Source: Pseudomonadota bacterium
Lineage (GTDB): Bacteria; Pseudomonadota; Alphaproteobacteria; Rhizobiales; Rhizobiaceae
Direction: 5' to 3'
DNA length: 64,000 nucleotides
Assembly (NCBI GenBank): GCA_023451735.1
Contig: JAEXYH010000043.1
Location: 9,783 to 73,782 of the forward strand
A program made the translations under genes and the position numbers. The notes beneath the pieces are model-generated. The model was given only the letters and a program-made list of their open reading frames with translations. It ran no database searches and was not told the DNA's origin. This document shows, piece by piece, positions 24,962 to 34,306 of the stretch. The first letter of the stretch is position 1. Each line of letters opens with the position of its first letter.

Positions 24962-26593
24962 TTAGTTCTTGATGTTGACGTAACGCCAGTCGAAGACGTC
25001 GTCTGCACGCTGGCGCAGTTCGACATTGTTCTTCACGCCCCAGGAAAGCCACTGCTGGTGGATGGGCAGGTAGGCGATATCTTCGGTCGTGATCGTCCAG
25101 ACCTTCTTGATCAGCGCGTCACGCTTTTCCTGGTCCGTCTCGGCCAGGATTTCAGCCGCAAGCTTGTCCACTTCAGGGTTGCAGTATCCGCCGTTGTTGG
25201 ACTTGCCGTTGGTCACCTTCATCCGCTCCTCCTCTGCCCAGACGGCTGATGTCGGGGTGGCGCGGGGGCATTCATGCAGCGAGTTGATCGGTCCCCAGCT
25301 GTCATAGCTCGGCGGGGTCGATCCGAGCATGCTGAGGCTGAAGTCGAGATGCGGCGCATGCACCTTCTGGAAGAACTTCGTCTTGGTCTGGGCGTTGACC
25401 TTGACCTTGATGTTCACCTTCGCAAGCATGGTCGAGAGGGCAAGGCAAATGGCTTCGTCATTGACGTAACGATCGTTGCTGCAATCGAGGCCGATCTCGA
25501 AACCGTCGGGATAGCCCGCTTCCGCGAGCAGCGCCTTCGACTTTTCGATATCGAACGGAATGCGCTTGAAATCCGGGCTGGACCCGTGAATGCCGGGCGC
25601 GACCATCAGCGCGGAGGGGGTGGACATGTTGCGCATGACCTTGGCCTTCAGCGTCTCGATGTCGATGGCGCGATAGAGCGCTTCACGCACCCTTCTGTCC
25701 TTCAGCGGGTTCTTGCCCTTGATATTCGAATAGACGAGTTCGTCGCGGAACTGGTCCATGACGATATAGATGGTGCGCAGTTCAGGCCCGACGATCGCCT
25801 GGGAGGAACCGCTCGCCTTGAGGCGGTCGATATCCTGGAGCGGCACCGGCATGATCACGTCCATCTGCCCGGATAGCAGGGCGGCAACGCGCGTGGCCGA
25901 GTTGGGGATCGGCGTGAAGACGACCTCGGAGACATTGCTCTCGGATTTCGAGGCGTTCCACCAGTCCTTGTTGGCTTCCAGCGTCGTGCGGATGCCGGGC
26001 TCGCGCGACTTCAGGATGAAGGGACCGGTGCCGTTCTCATGAAGCGTGGCATAGCTTTCCGCTTCGCCGCCGCCCTTCTGGGGGCCCTTGTCGCCGTTCT
26101 TTTCGGCCCAGGACTTCGACATCATGTACCAGTTGCCCCACTGATACATGATGATCGGATTCGGGGTCTTGGTGATGAAATCGACCGTGTAGTCGTCGAC
26201 CTTGACGACCTTGGTGTCGTTGGAAAGGCGGTTCTTCAGATCCGAGCCATTGGCCCGCACGCGGTCTGCCGAAAACAGCACGTCGTCAGCGGTAAACGGG
26301 CTGCCGTCATGAAACTTGACACCCTGGCGGAGCTTGAAACGCCAGCGCGTCGGCTCGACCATTTCCCAGCTTTCGGCAAGCGCCGGCTGGATCTTGAGGT
26401 CGGCATCGCGGCGAATGAGGCCCTCATACATGTTTCCGAGAAAGCCCGTCGTGAAGGTCTCGTCGAACACGTAAGGATCGAGCGAATTGATATCGCCCTG
26501 TGCAGCAAAACGCAGGGTTTCGGCGCTGGAGATTGACGCGGAAGCGCAAAGCAGAAGCCCGGTCAGGGCAGCAAGGACAGGCGCCTTTTTCAT
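24962..26593 (-). CDS. Peptide-type ABC transporter substrate-binding protein (second importer)
   Basis: A 543-residue family-5 binding protein with a Sec signal peptide (MKKAPVLAALTGLLLCASASISSAE). Typical segments are LAESWEMVEPTRWRFKLRQGVKFHDGSPFTADDV, NGTGPFILKSREPG and LLAEAGYPDGFEIGLDC. It is the first gene of the minus-strand importer operon and is transcribed away from the RpiR gene across a 188-base region that carries palindromes. The ligand is probably the compound processed by the plus-strand enzymes, an inference from gene order. Confidence 0.9.
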   Translation of the reverse strand: MKKAPVLAALTGLLLCASASISSAETLRFAAQGDINSLDPYVFDETFTTGFLGNMYEGLIRRDADLKIQPALAESWEMVEPTRWRFKLRQGVKFHDGSPFTADDVLFSADRVRANGSDLKNRLSNDTKVVKVDDYTVDFITKTPNPIIMYQWGNWYMMSKSWAEKNGDKGPQKGGGEAESYATLHENGTGPFILKSREPGIRTTLEANKDWWNASKSESNVSEVVFTPIPNSATRVAALLSGQMDVIMPVPLQDIDRLKASGSSQAIVGPELRTIYIVMDQFRDELVYSNIKGKNPLKDRRVREALYRAIDIETLKAKVMRNMSTPSALMVAPGIHGSSPDFKRIPFDIEKSKALLAEAGYPDGFEIGLDCSNDRYVNDEAICLALSTMLAKVNIKVKVNAQTKTKFFQKVHAPHLDFSLSMLGSTPPSYDSWGPINSLHECPRATPTSAVWAEEERMKVTNGKSNNGGYCNPEVDKLAAEILAETDQEKRDALIKKVWTITTEDIAYLPIHQQWLSWGVKNNVELRQRADDVFDWRYVNIKN

Positions 26594-26717
26594 ATCTGAA
26601 GTCCCCTTCGTTGTGTGTGATGCATTTTATGGTTGAGGGCTCATCGCCCTGCGTGCATTTCTGTCATTTTCATGAACTGTATGCGTTTGTAGCATGGCGT
26701 CAACGAGAAACTGTATA

Positions 26718-26767
26718 ATTTGATATCAAATATCATTGACGCTGTAGAAAATTATCATATTGTACAG
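26718..26767. promoter_or_regulatory. Palindromes in the divergent RpiR/importer control region
   Basis: A perfect 14-base palindrome ATTTGATATCAAAT (26718-26731) is followed by CTGTA (26742-26746) and TACAG (26763-26767), arms of a second AT-rich inverted repeat. Both sit in the AT-rich part of the gap between the binding-protein gene (minus) and the RpiR gene (plus), 15-64 bases before the latter. They are good candidates for RpiR operators that control both directions. Confidence 0.55.
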
Positions 26768-26781
26768 GCTGGAGAGAGAAC

Positions 26782-27657
26782 GTGAACATCAAAGCCCAAC
26801 TCGAATCCGGTAATCTCAATTTCACGGCAGCCGAACGGAAAACCGTGCGAACGCTGTTGAACAACTATCCCGCAGCCGGCCTGGGTACGGTTGCCGGTTT
26901 CGCGGCGCGTGCCGGCGTCAGCATTCCCACGATCCTTCGGTTGGTGACGAAGCTGGGATACGGCGGTTACGCGGCCTTCCAGAAGGACCTTATCGAAGAG
27001 GTCAGCGAGCAGCTGAATTCGCCGCTTTCGATGCTGGATTCCCGCCGCGAAATGGACGGTGATGGCGACACCTATGTCGCCATCATGCGCAACCTTGCGG
27101 ATGCCCTGAACAAGGCGGCGGAGGCACATCGGCCGCAGGAGTTCGAGGCCATCCTCGATCTTCTGTCGGACGAGCGAAGCTCGGTTTTCTGTCTCGGTGG
27201 GCGGTTCAGCTCGATCCTCGCGCTGCGTCTTTCCATGCACTTGAGCCAGCTTCGGCCCGGTGTTTCGGTCATCGACAATCAGTCCGCGAGATTGTTTGAC
27301 CGTCTGGTCGATTTCAACAGCCAGACAACGCTCGTGGTGTTCGATTATCGGCGTTATCAGAATGACGTGGTGGAATTCGCGCGGCTGGCGCGCGAGGGGC
27401 GCGCCCGCATCATCCTTTTCACCGACCGCTGGATGTCGCCGATCAGCAATTTCGCCGATCAGGTGCTCATCTCGCCGGTCGAGTCCTTGTCGCCCTATGA
27501 TTCCAAGGTCGCGGCTTTCGCCCAGTGCGAGGCCATTATCGCAGCCCTGGTCAAGCGCAGCCCCAACAAAGTTCGCGAACGGCTCGCGACGATAGAGGCC
27601 CTTCGCCAGAAGGGCGAAACGCAATCGCATCAGGCAGAACAGGAACATGACAAATGA
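26782..27657 (+). CDS. RpiR-family transcriptional regulator
   Basis: A 291-residue regulator with an N-terminal RpiR helix-turn-helix (about 1-77; LNFTAAERKTVRTLLNNYPAAGLGTVAGFAARAGVSIPTILRLV) and a C-terminal SIS domain (about 125-260; SSVFCLGGRFSSILALRLSMHL, VVFDYRRY) that would bind a ligand. It is the first gene of the plus-strand operon, overlapping the next gene by 11 bases, and faces the importer operon. Members with SIS domains usually bind sugar phosphates, but several rhizobial ones control amine or amino acid catabolism, which fits these neighbours better. Confidence 0.9.
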   Translation: MNIKAQLESGNLNFTAAERKTVRTLLNNYPAAGLGTVAGFAARAGVSIPTILRLVTKLGYGGYAAFQKDLIEEVSEQLNSPLSMLDSRREMDGDGDTYVAIMRNLADALNKAAEAHRPQEFEAILDLLSDERSSVFCLGGRFSSILALRLSMHLSQLRPGVSVIDNQSARLFDRLVDFNSQTTLVVFDYRRYQNDVVEFARLAREGRARIILFTDRWMSPISNFADQVLISPVESLSPYDSKVAAFAQCEAIIAALVKRSPNKVRERLATIEALRQKGETQSHQAEQEHDK

Positions 27658-28465
27658 GGATGGCGCCTTGAGCGGCACGGTCGAGATTACCAATCCGGAT
27701 GGAACGTTCCCGGGCCTTCTGGTTTGCGACCACGCTTCGTGCGCGGTACCCGGGGCATTCAAAGATCTCGGCCTGTCCCAAGAGGAACTGAACGATCATA
27801 TCGGTGTCGATGTCGGTATCGCCGAGGTGGTACGCTTCGTATCCCGCAAACTCGACATGCCGGCCGTACTTGCGCCCTATTCGAGACTGTTCATCGACTG
27901 CAATCGCTGGATATACGACCCGAGGCTCATTCTTGTCGAAAGTGACGGTGTTGTCGTGCCCGGCAATGCGGATCTGTCACCGGCGGACCGGGAGCACCGC
28001 ATCGAAACCTGTTTCTGGCCCTATCACCGCGCCGTTACAGATGCAGTGCGGAGCCTGACGCAAAGGCACCGGCATCCTTTCGTCGTCTTCATGCACAGCT
28101 GCACCCGCCAATTGGTTGGCGACGAATATCGCCCCTGGGACATCGGCACGATCTGGAACGAAAGCGACGCGCTTTCCTCCGCCATGATCGAAAGCCTCGG
28201 GCGTTTCGGTGACCTCACCATCGGCGACAACCAGCCCTATTCCGGTCGAGAAGGCGCATTCTCCCTGGACTTTCATACCTGGGGCACCGGCATTCCCGCC
28301 TGCGGCATCGAAATCACCAATGATGCGCTGAGAGCACCGCGTGACATCGCGCGATGGAATGAGCGGATGGCGGATGTCATCGGACGGCTTGGGCAAACCC
28401 GCGATGACATATGGCGCCGCCATCATCAGCTAACCGCGGCACGATCTCCGGCAATCGCTTCATAG
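27647..28465 (+). CDS. N-formylglutamate amidohydrolase family protein
   Basis: A 272-residue protein of the N-formylglutamate amidohydrolase family (zinc-dependent amidohydrolases related to HutG of the five-step histidine pathway). Visible family segments are LLVCDHASCAVPGAF near residue 25, HIGVDVGIAEV, RLFIDCNRW, VVFMHSCTR and LDFHTWGTG. The His and Asp/Glu residues in these are the likely metal ligands and base. The gene overlaps the RpiR gene by 11 bases. No other hut genes are present, so it may instead hydrolyse another N-acyl or N-formyl amino acid produced or imported by this module. Confidence 0.85.
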   Translation: MTNEDGALSGTVEITNPDGTFPGLLVCDHASCAVPGAFKDLGLSQEELNDHIGVDVGIAEVVRFVSRKLDMPAVLAPYSRLFIDCNRWIYDPRLILVESDGVVVPGNADLSPADREHRIETCFWPYHRAVTDAVRSLTQRHRHPFVVFMHSCTRQLVGDEYRPWDIGTIWNESDALSSAMIESLGRFGDLTIGDNQPYSGREGAFSLDFHTWGTGIPACGIEITNDALRAPRDIARWNERMADVIGRLGQTRDDIWRRHHQLTAARSPAIAS

Positions 28466-28488
28466 AAGTATAAAAAGCAGGGAACTCC

Positions 28489-29784
28489 ATGATGACCACA
28501 ATCGGCAGTCTTTACGAGGATAGTGCGCCGGCGGCACCGGATACGACGGTACTGAGCGGCGCGCATGAAGCGGATTTCGTCATCATCGGAGCAGGCTTTA
28601 CCGGCCTGTCTGCCGCCATCCATGCGGCCAGCCGCAAGACCAGGACGATCGTGATCGAGGCAAATGGCATCGGCCATGGCGGCTCCGGCCGCAATCACGG
28701 TCATTGCGTCCCGGTCTACAGTTTTATCAACCCCCGGAAGGCGATTGAAACGCTGGGCGTCGAGCGTGGCGAAAGGCTGACCCGTATTCTGGCCGATTCC
28801 GGCAAGCGCGTCTTTTCGCTCATCCGGGACTACGGCATCGATTGCGAGGCGGCGCCGACCGGCGCGTTGCAACTCGCGCACAGCCCGAAGACCATGCCCG
28901 CCCTGCAGCACCAGCATGATTTCTATGCGAGCCTCGGGACTGAGCCCAAAATGCTCACCCGCGACGAGGCCGTCGCATTGACCGGATCGGAACAGTTTCA
29001 CGGGGGATGGGTTCACACCGGAGGCGGTCATCTGAACCCTCTCGCCTATGCGCGCGGCCTTGCCGGTGCCGCAACGCGCGAGGGTGCTGAAATTTATACG
29101 AATTCCCCCGTCGTGAAGATCGAGCGCAAGGGTGGTGCGTGGCTGGTTACCTGCCCGCAGGGCACGGTGCTGGCACGCCGCGTCGGGCTTGCGACAGGTG
29201 CCTATACGGCGGAACTGCTGTCGCCGCTCGGCAAGAGCTTCTTCACCATGCGGTCTTACGCGATCGCGTCGAACCCGCTCGACATGGACTTGCGAAAGAC
29301 AATACTGCCGGGCAACCACAATTTCGGCGATACCCGCCATGACGTCCGTTATGTACGGTTCGACAAGCAGAACCGGCTGATCATGGGCGGGCTCGTCGAG
29401 CCGGTCATCGGCACCAATTTCAACGCGACGACGGATTTCATCTCGCGCCGCGTGCGCGAAATGTTCCCGCAGATCAAGACGATCGACTGGCGCTGGCATT
29501 GGTCCGGCCAACTCGACATCACAATGGATCGTACGCCACGTCTCTACAATCCGCAGGAGGGGCTTTACGCGCTGGTTGGTTATTCCGGGCGCGGGGTGCC
29601 GACTGCGACTGCGCTTGGCGAGGTGCTGGGCGAGGCCGGAACGGGCGTTGCGCCGAACGACCTGCCGATGCCCGTTTCCGAGATGCGCTCTCTGAATGCC
29701 GCGCCGTTGCTTTCGGTCTTCGTGCCGATGCTGCGCGGCCCGATAAACCGTATGCGTAGCCGCATCGAATCGAAGGTTGCATGA
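28489..29784 (+). CDS. FAD-dependent oxidoreductase, DadA/PuuB-like
   Basis: A 431-residue flavoprotein. The dinucleotide-binding motif is DFVIIGAGFTGLSAAIHAA (residues 29-47), followed by the second motif IGHGGSGRNHGHCVP, and the C-terminus has ALVGYSGRGVPTATALGE, which closes the FAD site. This is the glycine/D-amino-acid oxidase (DAO) fold as in gamma-glutamylputrescine oxidase. The enzyme probably oxidises an amine or amino acid to an imine or aldehyde. The aldehyde dehydrogenase gene immediately downstream overlaps it by four bases, so the aldehyde would be oxidised to an acid. It has no signal peptide and is cytosolic. Confidence 0.87.
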   Translation: MMTTIGSLYEDSAPAAPDTTVLSGAHEADFVIIGAGFTGLSAAIHAASRKTRTIVIEANGIGHGGSGRNHGHCVPVYSFINPRKAIETLGVERGERLTRILADSGKRVFSLIRDYGIDCEAAPTGALQLAHSPKTMPALQHQHDFYASLGTEPKMLTRDEAVALTGSEQFHGGWVHTGGGHLNPLAYARGLAGAATREGAEIYTNSPVVKIERKGGAWLVTCPQGTVLARRVGLATGAYTAELLSPLGKSFFTMRSYAIASNPLDMDLRKTILPGNHNFGDTRHDVRYVRFDKQNRLIMGGLVEPVIGTNFNATTDFISRRVREMFPQIKTIDWRWHWSGQLDITMDRTPRLYNPQEGLYALVGYSGRGVPTATALGEVLGEAGTGVAPNDLPMPVSEMRSLNAAPLLSVFVPMLRGPINRMRSRIESKVA

Positions 29785-31214
29785 TGGACTATTCAAAATT
29801 CTACATCGACGGCGCCTGGGTGAACGGTTCCGAGCCGAAGTCCTTCGATATCGTCAGCCCCGCCGACAACAGCGTCGCCGCGACGATCTCGCTCGGCAAT
29901 GCCAAGGATGTCGATAGCGCCGTGGAAGCCGCACGCCGTGCGTTCCCGATCTGGAGCGAAACGCCGCATCAGGAGCGGGTGGCGGCGATCGAGCGGCTGC
30001 GAGCGCTTTACGAACGCAGGATCGAAGAAATGGCGAGCGCCATTTCTGCCGAAATGGGCGCACCCATCCGGTTTGCCCGCAACTCCCAAGCGGCAGCTGG
30101 CCTGAGCCAGATCAACAACTTCCTGAATGCCGGCCGGGATTTCGTCTTCGAACACCCGATGAACAGCGATGGGTCGGGCGACTTCATCCTGCATCAGCCG
30201 ATCGGCGTCTGCGGCATGATCACGCCCTGGAACTGGCCGATCAACCAGATCACCCTCAAGGTCATTCCGGCGCTGATGGTCGGCTGCACCGTCGTGCTGA
30301 AACCGAGCGAAATCGCGCCGCTCTCGGCCATGGTCTTCATCGACATGCTGCACGAGGCCGGTTTCCCGGATGGCGTCTGCAATCTGGTCAATGGTGATGG
30401 TGCCGCGGTCGGTGCCGCGATGTCGGCCCATCCGGGCATCGACATGATGAGCTTCACCGGCTCGACCCGCGCCGGGATTTCCGTGATGCAGGCCGCGGCC
30501 GAAACGGTCAAGCGCGTTTCGCTCGAACTGGGTGGCAAATCGCCGAACATCGTGTTCGCGGACGTCGATATCGAAGAGGCCGTGACGCGCGGCGCGCGCG
30601 CCTGCTTCTCCAATGCGGGCCAGTCCTGCAACGCGCCGACACGCATGCTGGTCGAGCGTTCTGCCTACGAAAAGGCGGTTGCGATCGCCGCCCGCACTGC
30701 CGCCGAGACTGCCGTGGGTGCACCATCCGAAGATGGTCCACATATTGGCCCGGTCGTATCGATGCGCCAGTACGACAAGATCCAGGCGCTGATCGAAAAA
30801 GGTATCCAGGAAGGCGCCCGTGTCGTTGCCGGCGGGCCGGGGCGCCCGGAAGACCTGGAGATCGGAGCCTATGTGCGCCCGACCGTCTTTGCCGATGTCG
30901 ATAACGGGATGACCATCGCGCGTGAGGAGATCTTCGGTCCGGTTCTCTGCGTCATTCCCTTCGATACGGAGGAGGAGGCTATCGAGATCGCCAATGACAC
31001 ACCCTACGGGCTGAACGCCCAGGTGCAGACGGGCGACCTCGATCGGGCACGTCGGATCGCTTCGAAAGTGCGTTCCGGCATGGTGCAGCTCAACGGCGCC
31101 TCGCGCGCATCGGGCAGCCCGTTCGGCGGATTCAAGCAGTCCGGAAACGGGCGAGAAGGCGGTCGCTGGGGACTTGAAGAATTTCTGGAGATAAAGTCTG
31201 TCAGTGGATGGTGA
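29781..31214 (+). CDS. NAD(P)-dependent aldehyde dehydrogenase
   Basis: A 477-residue aldehyde dehydrogenase of normal length. Motifs seen are the cofactor segment ITPWNWPINQ (147-156), KPSEIAP, SFTGSTRAG, the general base Glu249 in LELGGKSPN, the catalytic Cys283 in GQSCNAPTR, and EEIFGPVLCVIPF. It is the last gene of the RpiR operon, overlapping the FAD oxidoreductase. Together they form an oxidase plus dehydrogenase pair comparable to the Puu putrescine route, though no glutamyl-putrescine synthetase is present. The first or second of two consecutive ATGs may be used. Confidence 0.93.
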   Translation: MMDYSKFYIDGAWVNGSEPKSFDIVSPADNSVAATISLGNAKDVDSAVEAARRAFPIWSETPHQERVAAIERLRALYERRIEEMASAISAEMGAPIRFARNSQAAAGLSQINNFLNAGRDFVFEHPMNSDGSGDFILHQPIGVCGMITPWNWPINQITLKVIPALMVGCTVVLKPSEIAPLSAMVFIDMLHEAGFPDGVCNLVNGDGAAVGAAMSAHPGIDMMSFTGSTRAGISVMQAAAETVKRVSLELGGKSPNIVFADVDIEEAVTRGARACFSNAGQSCNAPTRMLVERSAYEKAVAIAARTAAETAVGAPSEDGPHIGPVVSMRQYDKIQALIEKGIQEGARVVAGGPGRPEDLEIGAYVRPTVFADVDNGMTIAREEIFGPVLCVIPFDTEEEAIEIANDTPYGLNAQVQTGDLDRARRIASKVRSGMVQLNGASRASGSPFGGFKQSGNGREGGRWGLEEFLEIKSVSGW

Positions 31215-31864
31215 TCCAGTCACAGTGCGAGGTTTCGCTTGCCCGGTTTACGTATTGAGAACAGGCTTGGATGTCATCGTTCACGGCCGATTTCGACATC
31301 CGAATTTTCACTTCGGCGTATGCAGTCGCGCCGCGAGCTAGGAAATGAGGATTGGTGGTTCGTATCGGCGCAAGACCAGCGCAATCAAGGTGACTTCGCC
31401 CGTCTGAACGCGTTAGGCTTGGCTCTCTATTAATGGGCATCGGCCGCGAATGACCTTCCCGTGGCAACCGGCAACGTCAGCCACCTTCGAGGTGGCTGGA
31501 TTGAAAGAAATAAATCCATGCCTGCGATAGCGGCGCTTTGGATCCCCGGGGGGCGTTAGTTCGTCAGCAGCGCACAACCTCTTTGACAGGCCGGCTATCC
31601 ATTCTGGAGTAAACTCCTAGTCGCATGTCTATGATATTGATCCGTTGATGGAAGATGAGTTTGGTGGGTGATGAGCGAACGCAAACTCTTCCTTTCGGGC
31701 TCGCTGCTCGCCAGAACCTGACAGAATTACTGATTTTAAACCATCGGCGCCAGTCAGGAGCGAATGTCGTCGGGTCAATAACACATATGTGCTAATGCAA
31801 CAAACTGTCATCATATGACATAAGGCTATACGACTTGCGGGATCGCAATCGGGGAGAGCATATA
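31215..31864. other. Gene-free stretch with one strong hairpin
   Basis: No gene is supported over 650 bases. At 31478-31498 the nine-base stem CAGCCACCT/AGGTGGCTG closes on a three-base loop and could terminate the RpiR-operon transcript, although it is 264 bases downstream and lacks a T run. Sequence from 31600 on is AT-richer and should hold the promoter of the response-regulator gene. Confidence 0.5.
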
Positions 31865-32488
31865 GTGCCTAACAGACGTATTGTCCTCGGGGATGATCAT
31901 CCCGTGTTCCGGGGCGGTCTCTCGCAACTCATACGCCAGATCTTTCCAGACGCAGATATCGTAGAGGCGGGAACCTTGGACGAGGTTTTGGCGGAATCAC
32001 GGCGCGGCGTGCCGCCAGTCCTGATCGTGATCGATCTTCTGTTCCCGGGTTTGAATATCGAACAATCCCTGACGGCTTTGCGGCAGGAGTTTCCGAAGTC
32101 CTCCATAGTCATTGTTTCCATGCTCAATGACCAGCGCACCATTCAGAGTGTTATGGATATGGGAATGGATGGTTTCATCAACAAAAGCGTGTCTGCAGAC
32201 GATATAGTCTCCGCTATCGCTTCCGTATGCGATGGCGATGTGGTGGTGAAGGTCAGTTCGCAGGCCGATATTTTGATGGAAAGCGAGAAGCTGATTCTCA
32301 CACAGCGTCAAAGTGATGTTCTAGGGCTGATCGTCGAAGGCAAGTCAAACAAGGAGATCGCCCTCATTCTCGGGATATCGCCCTTTACCGTCCGTATTCA
32401 TGTATCCGCGCTTTTACGAGTATTGGATGTGAATACCCGAACCGGTGCTGTCGCCAAAGCTTACAGTAACGGCATCCTCATGTCCTGA
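31865..32488 (+). CDS. LuxR/NarL-type response regulator
   Basis: A 207-residue regulator with a receiver (acidic pair D10-D11, phospho-acceptor Asp57 in VLIVIDLLFPG, a lysine in FINKSVSADD) and a LuxR-type helix-turn-helix (LTQRQSDVLGLIVEGKSNKEIALILGISPFTVRIHVSALL). A GTG at 31865, with GGGGAGAG eight bases upstream, is preferred over an ATG at 31835. It converges with the hybrid kinase gene, overlapping its 3' end by 11 bases. This suggests a partner in a phosphorelay and possible antisense coupling. The nearby autotransporter is a candidate target. Confidence 0.88.
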   Translation: MPNRRIVLGDDHPVFRGGLSQLIRQIFPDADIVEAGTLDEVLAESRRGVPPVLIVIDLLFPGLNIEQSLTALRQEFPKSSIVIVSMLNDQRTIQSVMDMGMDGFINKSVSADDIVSAIASVCDGDVVVKVSSQADILMESEKLILTQRQSDVLGLIVEGKSNKEIALILGISPFTVRIHVSALLRVLDVNTRTGAVAKAYSNGILMS

Positions 32489-34166
32489 CGGCTATGTCGC
32501 TGGGATTTTCCTGCCGGTGGCGTACACGCAAGGACGCAAGGGTGGAGCGAAGCTCAGCCGGACGGACGGGTTTGCATAGGATAGGGATCGTATGCTCGCC
32601 CATGTCTTCGCGAATCCGGGTTTCATCATGGCCGGTCATGACGATCGCCGGTATCTTCCGACGGGCGGCCGCGCGTATCTGGCGAATACTGTCTGCACCG
32701 GTCGTACCGTATCCGAGGTCATAATCGGTGAGGATAACGTCGCATGAGACCGTCGTCAGCGGTGGCGATGTTTCTGCCTGGACCACACAGCCCCAACGTT
32801 GAAGCAGGGCGGCGGTGGCGTTTAGTACGTCGGCATTGTCCTCAATCAACAGGACGCGCAAACCTTCGAGCACTGAGCCCACACTCGTGCGATTGACGAC
32901 GGGCACGCGAGAAGGTGGTTCGGTGATGGTCAGCCCACCGATGGTGACCGTCGTTCCGTGGTTTTCGCGGGACCGTATTTCCACAGTCAGGCCCATGAGA
33001 TAGGCCATGCGTCGCACGATCGACAGGCCGAGGCCGACACCCTCGATGTCCCGGTCTCCGCGCTCCCTAACCTGATAAAACTCGTCGAATACCTGACCAA
33101 GATGTTCGCTGCTGATACCCTTGCCACGATCATGGATCTCAATATCAAGGGCGCCGCCCCGCCTGCGGCAGCCGATAAGAACCGGCTGGCCGGGGGCATA
33201 TTTTAAGGCGTTGGTCAGAATATTCTGGAGCATCGTTGTCAGCATGGTCGGATCGGTAAAGACGTGCAGTGTGCAGTCGACCGATCGCAATTCGACGCCT
33301 GCCCATTCGGCGCTTTGCGAATTCTGCCGGAGGATGTTTTCGACAAGTTCGTGCATGGATGCGATCTCAGGTCGCAAGGCGACCTTTCCGCTGTCGAGCG
33401 TCGAAATATCCAGAAGCGAGCGGAAGAGTCCCGATACGCTTTGAAGCGATCGATCGATATTTTCCACCATTTGTCGCTGGTCGAGTAGAAGCCCGGAATC
33501 GCGGAGGCATGCGGTGAAAAGACTGATGGCATGGATTGGCTGGCGCAGATCGTGGCTGGCCTGTGCGAGGAAGCGCGATTTTGCAGCACTCGCCTCCATG
33601 GCAAGCCGATGAGACCGGTGGACCTCACTCAAAAGGCTGAAGAGGTAGGTGGGCACAAGAATGGTCGTCAGCGTCAGGGTTAGCACTAGCAGCAGGTTTT
33701 CCTGCCAATAGGTGTTGCTGGCGAGAGTGACTGCCAAAGACGCCATGGCGCAGATCGAAGCAACGAGAAGGTACCGCGAACCGTAACGCACGCCGTAACC
33801 TACGGTGACCCACAGCAGCACCGCGAAGACAGGCAACGTGTAAGCACCGCCTACACTCATGCCGAAAGCGATCCCGGAATAGTCATGCACGATGGATAGG
33901 GCGCGGCGCAATATCTTGACGCCGGGCCTCCTCAGAACATCGACCAACAACAGAAGGGAGTAGGGCACATAGAAAAACGCCACCGCCAGAATGAAAAAGA
34001 TGAATGAATTTTCGGGATCATCGCGGGTCAAGACGACGATCGTCATGTAAATGAGGATGGTCGGCACCAGCACCATGCGAATGATGGCTTGGCCGCGTTC
34101 CGCATCATAGCCCGAAGTACGTTTCTTCCTTGGCCAAGTCAGAGCATTTCCTAATATCGCGAGCAC
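32478..34166 (-). CDS. Hybrid histidine kinase with C-terminal receiver
   Basis: A 562-residue membrane kinase. About six hydrophobic segments occupy residues 28-195, with no large periplasmic sensor. The phospho-acceptor box is AKSRFLAQASHDLRQPIHAI, and the ATPase domain has NILTNALKYAP, DRGKGI and GVGLGLSIVRRMA. A linker leads to a receiver (about 430-550; VLLIEDNADV, phospho-acceptor in VILTDYDLGYG, lysine in LCKPVRP). A membrane-only sensor plus receiver resembles RpfC-like and PAS-less hybrid kinases. It follows the autotransporter gene, separated by a strong terminator. Confidence 0.9.
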   Translation of the reverse strand: MLAILGNALTWPRKKRTSGYDAERGQAIIRMVLVPTILIYMTIVVLTRDDPENSFIFFILAVAFFYVPYSLLLLVDVLRRPGVKILRRALSIVHDYSGIAFGMSVGGAYTLPVFAVLLWVTVGYGVRYGSRYLLVASICAMASLAVTLASNTYWQENLLLVLTLTLTTILVPTYLFSLLSEVHRSHRLAMEASAAKSRFLAQASHDLRQPIHAISLFTACLRDSGLLLDQRQMVENIDRSLQSVSGLFRSLLDISTLDSGKVALRPEIASMHELVENILRQNSQSAEWAGVELRSVDCTLHVFTDPTMLTTMLQNILTNALKYAPGQPVLIGCRRRGGALDIEIHDRGKGISSEHLGQVFDEFYQVRERGDRDIEGVGLGLSIVRRMAYLMGLTVEIRSRENHGTTVTIGGLTITEPPSRVPVVNRTSVGSVLEGLRVLLIEDNADVLNATAALLQRWGCVVQAETSPPLTTVSCDVILTDYDLGYGTTGADSIRQIRAAARRKIPAIVMTGHDETRIREDMGEHTIPILCKPVRPAELRSTLASLRVRHRQENPSDIAVRT

Positions 34167-34254
34167 TCAAAACCCCCTGAATCAATTTCATCGAACATGA
34201 CCATGGTCGGCGCGGCTTGTGTACGCGTCTTTCGTTTCTAACGGAAAGCACAAA

Positions 34255-34285
34255 TGTCTATGGCGGCTGAGAGCCGCCATAGACA
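34255..34285 (-). terminator. Perfect 14-base-pair hairpin terminator after the autotransporter gene
   Basis: TGTCTATGGCGGCT and AGCCGCCATAGACA pair completely around a three-base loop, 22 bases past the autotransporter stop codon. On the minus strand it is followed by TTTGTGCTTT. It should stop most autotransporter transcripts before the hybrid-kinase gene. The near-perfect symmetry means it may act in both directions. Confidence 0.8.
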
Positions 34286-34306
34286 AGATCAGATGCATGA
34301 TGCGTG

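Noticed and set aside
27647..28465. Assignment of the N-formylglutamate amidohydrolase-like gene as hutG of histidine degradation
   Set aside because: No hutH, hutU, hutI or hutF is in the window, and the neighbours indicate amine oxidation, so only the family name was kept.
28426..31223. Two long minus-strand open frames opposite the FAD oxidoreductase and aldehyde dehydrogenase genes
   Set aside because: They mirror well supported genes codon for codon and contain no recognisable domain.
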